From Limnochordia bacterium (GTDB taxonomy: Bacteria; Bacillota; Limnochordia; DUMW01), in NCBI GenBank assembly GCA_023230925.1, contig JALNWK010000044.1:1-23017 (forward strand): a DNA stretch of 23,017 bases. Reading direction: 5' to 3'. Below are positions 8,506 through 15,419 of this stretch, in pieces (positions within the stretch are counted from its first letter, which is position 1; the number at the start of each line of letters is the position of its first letter). A model generated the notes under the pieces. The model searched no databases and was not told where the DNA came from. It was given only the letters and a program-made list of their open reading frames with translations. Both the position numbers and the translations under genes were made by a program.

Positions 8506-9417
8506 TTAGAAATTGAAGCTGGGTATCCTCGGGGTGGTATGAGCAGTGATTTCCGCTTGCATCAGGCGAAGGGCTTGTTCGTAGGTTGCTTGTCCTTCTT
8601 CGATCTCTGCTTGGCTAAGCTCCTTTACTCCTTTTAGCCGTCTAGAGTGATGGTGGATTTCGTACTGATGAGCCACCCGGATTAAAGGAATCAAGCGGGG
8701 ATAGAATCTCTTGAAGTAATAGATATTACTAGCATACAGGTGCTTGGTGATCTTGGACACATTATGTCTTCTTCCCCGACCACAATGATGGATGATCTTA
8801 ACACCATGCAAAATCGCCATATTCAGTCCAGCCCGCACAGCCCGAGTTGACCAATCGAGGTCTTCGTTATAGAAGTAATAGCTCTCGTCGTATCCCCCAA
8901 TTCTGCTGAAGGCTTCAGGGCGTATTAGAGCAAAAGTGGTACCGACAAAGCTAATCAGTGACGCCTGCGGGTCAGGGGCATATCGTTTAGGCATGGCTAT
9001 CGGATAGATACTAGTCCGTTGTTTCTGGAGGGAACCATCGGAATTGTAGAGTCTTCCAGTGACGGCTGAAATATCACGATGCCTCTCCAAAAACTCATAC
9101 ATGCGTAGCAAACTACCTGGTGTGACTTCGGTATCACTGTTCGCAACGAGGATGTATGAGGGAGATAGTTCCAGACTCTTGGCTACAGCCAAATTGAACC
9201 CGGCTGCTGGACCTTGATTACTTGTATTAGCAATAGCCCTAGTCTTGGGATAGAATTCTTTGATCCGCTGTAAGGTATCATCTTGTGAGTCATTGTCGAC
9301 GACAATTTGCACAACCCTCAAGCTATGGGCTAATGCTTCCTTTTCCACGGAATCTAGTAGCGTACAGACCAAGTCCGGGGTTCTATATGTGACTATTGCT
9401 GTGGCGATATCTATCAT
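8506..9417 (-). CDS. Family 2 glycosyltransferase (rhamnosyltransferase-like)
   Basis: The protein of 303 residues is a typical GT-A fold glycosyltransferase of family 2. The N-terminal nucleotide-binding half includes IVTYRTPD and VVDNDSQDD, then NQGPAAGFN, and the DXD-equivalent NSDTE at 93-97. The acceptor half has GYDESYYFYNEDLDW (NED at 184-186, the likely base region). The pattern matches the rhamnosyltransferase-like subgroup that builds cell-surface polysaccharides. No membrane segment is evident, so it should act on the cytoplasmic face using a nucleotide sugar. The ATG at 9417 has AAGGAG upstream on the minus strand, and a candidate promoter lies at 9439-9466. With the O-antigen-ligase-like gene it suggests a surface glycan function scattered in this region. 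Confidence 0.9.
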   Translation of the reverse strand: MIDIATAIVTYRTPDLVCTLLDSVEKEALAHSLRVVQIVVDNDSQDDTLQRIKEFYPKTRAIANTSNQGPAAGFNLAVAKSLELSPSYILVANSDTEVTPGSLLRMYEFLERHRDISAVTGRLYNSDGSLQKQRTSIYPIAMPKRYAPDPQASLISFVGTTFALIRPEAFSRIGGYDESYYFYNEDLDWSTRAVRAGLNMAILHGVKIIHHCGRGRRHNVSKITKHLYASNIYYFKRFYPRLIPLIRVAHQYEIHHHSRRLKGVKELSQAEIEEGQATYEQALRLMQAEITAHTTPRIPSFNF

Positions 9418-9438
9418 CTGGGATCTCCTTCATATTGA

Positions 9439-9466
9439 ACCATATCTGGAAACTTGATCATACCAA
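9439..9466 (-). promoter_or_regulatory. Candidate promoter of the glycosyltransferase gene
   Basis: On the minus strand TTGGTA (plus 9461-9466) and TATGGT (plus 9439-9444) are 16 bp apart, and the AAGGAG ribosome site and ATG follow within about 20 nt. Each hexamer matches consensus at 4 of 6 positions. Confidence 0.3.
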
Positions 9467-9744
9467 GACAGTATTCTGCATCAAGACAGGAAGTCCTTTC
9501 AACTCGTAGTACTAGCCGGGTTTCCACGTATCATAGCGGAACATTATTCAGCAAGTATGCGACAAAAGAGAAGAGAAAGCAGTGTAAAAGACGGCGTCAG
9601 TGGTGTTTTGTTCGTAACGTACCTATCTAGTGCAGATGCAGTATCCGCTGGTGAATGCCCATAATTAGTAGCTAGCTTCAAAGGAAAGGACTGTCACATT
9701 ACCGGGGAAAGTACAGATTCAGCCTAATGACCAGGTGATTGGGC
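9467..9744. other. Non-coding or decayed sequence before the relic module
   Basis: No intact gene is seen. The only hint is a 35-codon ORF from ATG 9557 to TAA 9662-9664, starting MRQKRRESS with a hydrophobic middle. It has no ribosome binding site and is best read as possible debris of the gene relic downstream. Confidence 0.25.
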
Positions 9745-10163
9745 GCTTAGGTCCGGGATAGCCCGGCTAATGACTATGCCGTAGAGCTCGCCTCGGCACC
9801 TGAGGATGTCTCATCGCATGGCCTGGCGTTTTAGTGTCAATGAAGCAAACAAGGTCATGAAATGGAGCACTCCAATTTCAGTGAGCACAGGTGACACGCC
9901 ATACTTATCTGTGACTTACCGTGCCAGTAACATTCGTACAGAGAAGACGGGGTTGACGGAAACCACTGGTTCGTGTTCATATACGGTGCATTCAGCCGTC
10001 GATTTCCTATCTATACGAGCTCGTCCCGGATGGGAAATGGCACACATTGGTAGCTCCTGTACCGGAACTGTCCGTGTGGTTCACAGATTTTCAGGTACAG
10101 GCGATTAGCGCAGGAGCCTTCATTGAGATTGCAGATTTCAAGTTATTATCCATGGTTGAGTAG
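9745..10163 (+). pseudogene. Frameshifted relic of the GMKW/YRA module found in the giant paralogs
   Basis: Three reading frames joined by at least three shifts rebuild one ~140-residue module also present at 15420-18647 and 18672-22226. The first piece is ANDYAVELASAPEDVSSHG (from about 9766). The second is AWRFSVNEANKVMKW ... TPYLSVTYRASNI (about 9822-9950). The third is WFVFIY (from 9967). The fourth is YLYELVPDGKWHTLV ... FQVQAISAGAFIEIADF (from 10008), ending at TAG 10161-10163. The matching intact module in the second paralog reads AWRFAVSEVGKGMKW, TPYLVVRYRAGN, FFIFIYD, NLYQLQDDGRWNTAV and VQVQAGQPDAFAEIG. A short ORF at 9557-9664 with a basic start and hydrophobic core could be its lost signal peptide, but that is weak. 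Confidence 0.75.
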
Positions 10164-10186
10164 TGATTAATCAACACTACACCACA

Positions 10187-10219
10187 GGCCAAATGAGAAG
10201 GAACCCCTGTCATTTGGCC
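10187..10219. repeat. Perfect 10-bp inverted repeat
   Basis: GGCCAAATGA (10187-10196) and TCATTTGGCC (10210-10219) flank a 13-nt spacer. No T-run follows on either strand, so it is not a standard terminator. It lies between the relic module and the GH67 gene and could be a regulator-binding palindrome or a fossil of a mobile element. Confidence 0.5.
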
Positions 10220-10387
10220 AGAGAATGTGATTTGGTCAACCCAAGTGTTTTCGGTATTCCCGCCTGCATAACCCACCCGCGCTCTACATGATCAGCGATA
10301 TCATGAGGTAATGTACTATTTCTACGGCGCTTTCCCCAATTCTGACCTACTTGATCCCTAGGTAGTAGCAACATTATTACAAAATAT

Positions 10388-10395
10388 GCTAAAAT
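10388..10395 (+). promoter_or_regulatory. Candidate extended -10 element of the GH67 gene
   Basis: TGCTAAAAT (10387-10395, TG-n-TAAAAT) is an extended -10 motif with no clear -35 at the right distance. It overlaps the ATG at 10394. A transcript started here would skip that ATG but include the GGAGG at 10486-10490 and the TTG start at 10499. Confidence 0.3.
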
Positions 10396-10498
10396 GGATA
10401 GGAAAAACGGGGCATCCCTTGTCAGTGATGAGGTAGAACACTTGGATGATAGACCACCGAATGGAATAAGGTGGGGAGAACCGAAGGAGGAATGGGGT

Positions 10499-13400
10499 TT
10501 GGGCGGATGGGAGAAGGGACTACTGGTCTTGTTTCTTGTGTTTGTTTGTGTAGGTGGTGTTTATACTATGAATACTGATCAACTTAGCGTAAAGGCTATT
10601 GCGGCTGAAAACAACGTGGTAATTGACTTTGCCACCGACTTACCTAATTGGGAAATCGATTTACATCAGTGGAATGTGACCTTACATACGGAAAGCGTTG
10701 CCGGTGAAGAACACACTATGCTTAAGACGGAAAAAACACAAGTTACGTCGCAGACCCCCTTTGCGGTGAGAAGCATATCTCCAAGGAAGGGGATCGTTGC
10801 CGTCAACCTCAAGATGAAGGCTGCACAGACCGGGGCCCATGGTCGCATGGATTTTCATAGCAGTGGTGGTGAAAGACTAGGGGTCATTTACTTTCTGGCG
10901 AACGGCAATATTAGTTGGGACTCGACGGAACGAACAATCATCCAGCCCTATGAACCTAACGTATGGTACGAGGTCTGTCTCATCTTTAATCTAAACGCAG
11001 GGTTTGTCGAGATACATATTGATGGTGATTTCAGAAGACAGCTGAATCTGGAGAACCCCGCAGAGGACCTGGGACAAATACTCCTGGGAACATACAAGAA
11101 CTCGGTGGGCATCTTCTATTACGATGGTATTGCCTTTAGTGGAAACATAATGGAGGAGGATGATACCGAAGAGCTTGATCAGCTATGGTTGCGGTATGAT
11201 CAGATAGAGGATGAGGCCTTACTAAAGTACTACGATGTTTACACCAGCCAGATTGTCATAGGTGGAGTATCTGCAATTACTGACGCGGCTAAACAAGAAT
11301 TACAGCGGGGGCTGGGAGGTCTGTTGGGTGCACCTAGATCCTGCCTAGAGGAGATCACCGAAGATGGAGCGATCGTTATAGGTACACAGGACTCACCACT
11401 TATCTCCGCCTTTGGGTGGAATCAGGAACTTGCGTTGCTAGGCGATGACGGTTTTCTGATTAGAACCGCTACCGTGGATGAGCAAAACGTTACTGTCATC
11501 GCCTCATCCACAGACCGCGGTGTACTATATGGGACCTTTCGCTTTTTGAGCCTGATTCAACAGCAAGAGCCAATTGATAACCTAAGCATCATGGAAAGAC
11601 CAAGAAACCAGTTGAGACTCTTAAACCATTGGGATAATTGGAATGGAACGATTGAGCGGGGGTATGCGGGACTCTCCCTATGGCAGCTGAATCAACCATA
11701 CGATGAAGCAGATGCACGACTCATTGACTACGCGCGAGCCAATGCTTCCATGGGTATTAACGGGGTAGTGATCAACAACGTGAATGCTGACGTGGAGTTC
11801 ATTAAGTCCCAAACATTGCTGCAAATCGCTACCTTGGCGGATCTGTTTAGAGCATATGGAATAAGGGTATACCTAAGTGTTAGGTTTGATAGCCCCATCC
11901 TTCTTGGTGGTCTTGGAACTTCCGATCCCGTGGATGAGGAGGCAGTTCGGTGGTGGGAGGAGAAAGTTGCCGAGATATATAGCTATGTCCCAGATTTTGG
12001 TGGTTTCTTGGTGAAAGGTGACTCAGAAGGGCAGCCGGGTCCCTTGAGATATGGCCGTAACCATGCCGAAGGTGCCAATATGTTAGCCGGTACACTAGCA
12101 CCCTATGGCGGTGTTCTTATTTGGAGAGCCTTCGTCTATGGGATCAGTGGGTTATCCGAGGATAGGGTTAAGCAAGCCTATGAAGTCTTCCAACCCCTGG
12201 ACGGGGAGTTTGCAGATAATGTGATCCTGCAGGTCAAAAACGGTCCCTTGGATTTCCAGGTAAGAGAACCTGTATCGCCCCTAATCGGTGGAATGCCCCG
12301 TAGTAATGTGGGAATCGAACTGCAAATAACCCAAGAATATACCGGTCATTCCACCCATTTGTGCTGGCTTGCACCCCAGTGGAAAGAGATCATAAGCTTT
12401 GATACGCACGCTCAGGGCACAGGTTCCACCGTGGATCTGGTCGTCGATGGATCCCTATTTAACCAAAGGTTATCCCTTGTCGCGGGTGTAGCAAACACCG
12501 GTTCTAGTCCCAACTGGACCGGGCATTATCTAGCCCAGGCAAACTGGTATGCCTTCGGCCGATTGGCTTGGGATCCTGGCCTTGCTGCAGAAGATATCGC
12601 CGATGAGTGGGTTAAGATGACCTACGGAACTGATGGGGAAGTGGTCAAGACCATTAGGAATATGCTACTGGATTCCTGGGGCATTTATGAGAGCTATACA
12701 GCCCCACTGGGTATTGGTCTTCTGCACGATGCAGGTCCCCATTACGATCCAAAACCGGAAATAAGGACTGGTTTTCACAGGGCTGACACCCAAGCTGTTG
12801 GCTTTGATCGTACCCGTAGAGGCAGCAGGTTTGTGGATCAGTACTACCCGGTGGTTGCAAGTATGTACAACAATCTTGATACATGTCCTGAGGAATTGCT
12901 CCTGTGGTTTCATCGTGTACCTTATACCTACCGGTTAGGCAATGGGAAAACGGTAATCCAACATTTGTATGATTCATGTTACGACGGTGTTGCTAAGGTC
13001 CAATGGTTAATAGAAGGGTGGAAGAGTCTTGCGGGAAAAGTAGAACAACGACGATATGATGCCGTTTTGCAGAGCCTCTACAAGCAGCAGGAACACGCGT
13101 GGTTGTGGTGTAATACTCTAGTCTGGTATTTTTGTAAGTTATCAGGAATCGGTGATGTCCATGGTCGAACTAATCTTGTAGAGCTAATGGATCTGGTTAA
13201 CCAGGGAAAGGTAATCCTACAGACAGCCAGTATTGGAGTCGAGCCCGGGGACTATACCCAAGCAGGCAGGGACAATTTGGCCAATGCGCTGAGGAACGTG
13301 GAGGCAAGTCTAAGTCACAAGGAAGTCCCTTCGGATGGACTCTTTGAGATCATTACCTACCTTAAGGGTGCATTGTATGATTTTAGAAACTCAATAGTTG

Positions 13401-13900
13401 CGGGAGAGAACAGCGTGATTCTACACCCCTCCCATGATACATACATCCGGGGTGGTCAGCATGCCGGTATAAACCACGATCTTGAGAGTGAACTTCAGGT
13501 CAAGTTCGAGTTCGGGAAACCATCCATGACCAGGATCGCTTTCTTAGAGTTTGAACCTGATGGGAAGCCGGTCAAACAAGCTACCCTCAGATTGTACGCC
13601 GAGTTTGTCGACACATTACCAAGCAGGAGCATTACTGTGTACGGCGTAGAGGTAGACGGATGGGAGATACTAGGGCTCACGTGGGATACCGTCCCGGGGA
13701 ACAGGGGAATACAGTTAGGTAGTTTCAATGTGACCCGATCAGACGTATGGTACGAACTCGATGTAACTGAGTATATGCTCAATCACCCGGGGAAGGTAGT
13801 ATTTCGGATTGAGTCCACCACCTCCCACGACAAAGCAGCGGTGTTTTTCACGAGCAAAGAGGCACTATGTAATAATCCCCAACTGATCTTGGCCCATTAA
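10499..13900 (+). CDS. aguA: Exported GH67 alpha-glucuronidase with LamG-like and DNRLRE/CBM96-like domains
   Basis: GH67 enzymes release 4-O-methyl-glucuronic acid from the non-reducing end of xylan fragments. Here a signal peptide (GGWEKGLLVLFLVFVCVGG) leads to a LamG-like sandwich at about 40-215. The GH67 catalytic region at about 225-950 carries RLLNHWDNWNG, then GDSEGQPGP (E510, likely acid), NGPLDFQVREP (D585) and TQEYTGH (E613). The last two match the two carboxylates acting as base, and the spacing is close to known enzymes. A DNRLRE/CBM96-like domain (HPSHDTYIRGG) fills about 970-1133. Classical AguA is about 680-730 residues and intracellular, so this 1133-residue form is unusual. 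I prefer TTG 10499 (GGAGG 8 nt upstream, direct signal peptide) over ATG 10394, which lacks a ribosome site. Confidence 0.9.
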   Translation: MGGWEKGLLVLFLVFVCVGGVYTMNTDQLSVKAIAAENNVVIDFATDLPNWEIDLHQWNVTLHTESVAGEEHTMLKTEKTQVTSQTPFAVRSISPRKGIVAVNLKMKAAQTGAHGRMDFHSSGGERLGVIYFLANGNISWDSTERTIIQPYEPNVWYEVCLIFNLNAGFVEIHIDGDFRRQLNLENPAEDLGQILLGTYKNSVGIFYYDGIAFSGNIMEEDDTEELDQLWLRYDQIEDEALLKYYDVYTSQIVIGGVSAITDAAKQELQRGLGGLLGAPRSCLEEITEDGAIVIGTQDSPLISAFGWNQELALLGDDGFLIRTATVDEQNVTVIASSTDRGVLYGTFRFLSLIQQQEPIDNLSIMERPRNQLRLLNHWDNWNGTIERGYAGLSLWQLNQPYDEADARLIDYARANASMGINGVVINNVNADVEFIKSQTLLQIATLADLFRAYGIRVYLSVRFDSPILLGGLGTSDPVDEEAVRWWEEKVAEIYSYVPDFGGFLVKGDSEGQPGPLRYGRNHAEGANMLAGTLAPYGGVLIWRAFVYGISGLSEDRVKQAYEVFQPLDGEFADNVILQVKNGPLDFQVREPVSPLIGGMPRSNVGIELQITQEYTGHSTHLCWLAPQWKEIISFDTHAQGTGSTVDLVVDGSLFNQRLSLVAGVANTGSSPNWTGHYLAQANWYAFGRLAWDPGLAAEDIADEWVKMTYGTDGEVVKTIRNMLLDSWGIYESYTAPLGIGLLHDAGPHYDPKPEIRTGFHRADTQAVGFDRTRRGSRFVDQYYPVVASMYNNLDTCPEELLLWFHRVPYTYRLGNGKTVIQHLYDSCYDGVAKVQWLIEGWKSLAGKVEQRRYDAVLQSLYKQQEHAWLWCNTLVWYFCKLSGIGDVHGRTNLVELMDLVNQGKVILQTASIGVEPGDYTQAGRDNLANALRNVEASLSHKEVPSDGLFEIITYLKGALYDFRNSIVAGENSVILHPSHDTYIRGGQHAGINHDLESELQVKFEFGKPSMTRIAFLEFEPDGKPVKQATLRLYAEFVDTLPSRSITVYGVEVDGWEILGLTWDTVPGNRGIQLGSFNVTRSDVWYELDVTEYMLNHPGKVVFRIESTTSHDKAAVFFTSKEALCNNPQLILAH

Positions 13901-14030
13901 ACTACCTGTCTTATGTCTCGTTTTTAGGGATCTTGTCCTCTTTGTGGAAAAACACCCCTGTTCCTCGTTCTGCCTCCCTATGAAAAATTGAGATTTAACG
14001 AGCTAGAACGAGATAGACTAACTTCATAGA
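13901..14030. other. Gap between GH67 gene and group II intron
   Basis: I see no gene or convincing terminator. The last bases before the intron (CATAGAGAGAGG) serve as its 5' exon. CATAG could pair with CTATG inside intron domain I, as expected for an IBS1-EBS1 contact. Confidence 0.3.
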
Positions 14031-14036
14031 GAGAGG

Positions 14037-14601
14037 GTGTCCTTCGCGAGGCGGAATCTGAAGGAAGTCGGAGGCAAAACTCTGGTCTGACGGACAGAAA
14101 TCACATACAAGGCAGAGTATGCCGGGTAAGGTTGCCAAACAAACTGAAGCCCAATGACTACCCGAAGGTATGCTATGTAAATGTGGCAGACGTGGAGTGA
14201 AAGACTATACGCCTTAACAGGGGAGGTCTGCATGGTACGCTGTGCAAGGTGATGATGTATTTGCCTTCTAGTAACCTCCATTAAAAGGTGGAGCTGAACA
14301 TGCAGAAGTCAGTTCGAGTCATAGTACCGTAGAAACTAGCGAAAGCCAGCGGAGGGAAGGACTTGACGGTGATAGTAAACCAGTCGTAGTCTACCGAGGA
14401 AGCGAGAATAGCAGTTGCTCTAAAGAGGTTACTTATCTGAGAGTAGGTTGGAAATCGAGGGCAAACGATAAGAACGCTTAGCGACCAAGGATGGGCCATG
14501 CAAGACATAGGTCAGGTTTGCTGAAACCGAACCGCCTCTTGCGAGATCCGCATGAGCGGTGGTGTGAGAGGACGGGGGTTAGTCACCCCCTCCTACTCGA
14601 T
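14037..14601 (+). mobile_element. ORF-less bacterial group II intron
   Basis: The element is about 565 nt. Its 5' part (GTGTCCTTCGCGAGGCGGAA onwards) resembles domain I of bacterial group II introns, and the AAGTCAG ... GTCATAGTACC stretch near 14307-14330 resembles the entry to domain IV. A GGAGGGAAGGA at about 14350-14361 resembles the ribosome site of an intron-encoded protein, but that reverse transcriptase is gone. Domain V folds well: ACCGCC (14531-14536) pairs with GGTGGT (14558-14563), with the CGC triad, a 2-nt bulge at 14556-14557 and a short upper stem. Domain VI folds with a bulged A at 14595, seven nucleotides from a 3' end at ACTCGAT (14601). The 5' boundary could be up to 6 nt earlier. 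It could still splice if an enzyme acts in trans. Confidence 0.8.
14529..14601 (+). ncRNA. Group II intron domains V and VI
   Basis: Domain V is a 6-bp lower helix (14531-14536 with 14558-14563), a 2-nt bulge on the 3' strand and an upper helix. Domain VI is a stem from GAG (14566-14568) with CTC (14596-14598), AGGA with TCCT, and GGGGG (14574-14578) with CCCCC (14586-14590), closed by a 7-nt loop. A14595 is left unpaired as the branch point. Confidence 0.8.
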
Positions 14602-14689
14602 CGATTATATAGTTGACGAACTTGGAGTCTAGTGTCGAAGAGATCTTACATCCCCAATCAGGTGCTTTGTTGATTGTTTTGGCGCACCT

Positions 14690-15225
14690 GATCACTGCTT
14701 TCACACCGCATTCGATTGTTCCGTTAGCCAGTCATTGGCCAAAGATACGCCAAGTTTTGCTAGTTTAGCAGCTGTACATTGGACAATGATGCCGTTCAAT
14801 TCAATGAAGGGTCGTTGTTAACCAAGCCCAAGGCCCGCCTCGCGACCTTGGTCGGACAAAGGTCTTGATCCGCAAAGGTGTAAAACGGCGCATTAATTGT
14901 CGTCTCTGGGAACGACTCATCTCTTGGGCCCCCTCCGGTTTGCTTTATGAGGATGTCGTGGAGCAAAATTACCTGCTGTCTCACTTTGCCGGCGCCTCAA
15001 ATGCCTTAATATGGCGGGCTACTAGCCTATGGGCAATCCTTGATAGTCAGACTGGAAATTTGTCCTCCACAAACTAGCTCCAGAATCACATAACGAGGCC
15101 TGGTGTTTTCTAGAATGACTGCGACACCATTTTCATCCACCGGCCAAGCGACCCTGGACGAAGTCCTGATTTGCTTCCGAAGGAGAGACAAGACTCCTGA
15201 CGCCAATTTGCACGGTCGCAACCTC
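14690..15225 (-). pseudogene. Decayed minus-strand gene of unknown function
   Basis: On the minus strand an AAAGGAGG site near 15221-15228 is followed 8 nt later by GTG and a coding-like stretch (MQIGVRSLVSPSEANQDFVQG). This shifts frame into DENGVAVILENTRPRYVILEL and GGQISSLTIK, then into RLVARHIKAFEAPAK, then QQVILLHDILIKQTGGG and FADQDLCPTKVARRALGLVNND. A last frame gives LNGIIVQCTAAKLAKLGVSL and NDWLTEQ before a stop near 14695-14700. Each piece looks protein-like but is broken by shifts or stops. I do not recognise the family. An alternative is that the apparent coding signal is accidental. Confidence 0.4.
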
Positions 15226-15419
15226 CTTTGCTAGCTGACATGTTTTCTTGAACGTCGATTTTCGCAGCCAAAGACTCCAGTTACATGTTTTTACGAAAGT
15301 AGGGCTCCAAAATCTGTTAAGGCATCAACGCGTTCTTTTCGGCGGTGACATGTTCTGAAGCATACAAGATGAGCAGCAGGAATTTGGAAATCGATCTAGA
15401 AGCCTAAGAGTACGCGGAT
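15226..15419. promoter_or_regulatory. Upstream region of first giant paralog with three TKACATGTT copies
   Basis: TGACATGTT occurs at 15236-15244 and 15346-15354, and TTACATGTT at 15281-15289. Each centres on the palindrome ACATGT. Three copies in about 120 bp just before a large gene could be regulator-binding sites. No clear -35/-10 pair was found. Confidence 0.3.

Noticed and set aside
9806..10108. A 100-codon plus-strand ORF as a stand-alone gene
   Set aside because: Only its first half matches the repeated module. The match continues in other frames, so it is a fragment of a pseudogene.
10394..10498. N-terminal extension of the GH67 protein from ATG 10394
   Set aside because: There is no ribosome site, it overlaps a likely -10 element, and the 35 residues precede an otherwise normal signal peptide. 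It is kept as an alternative only.
14024..14508. Minus-strand ORFs (14024-14281, 14281-14508)
   Set aside because: They lie antisense within the structured group II intron RNA and have no family resemblance.
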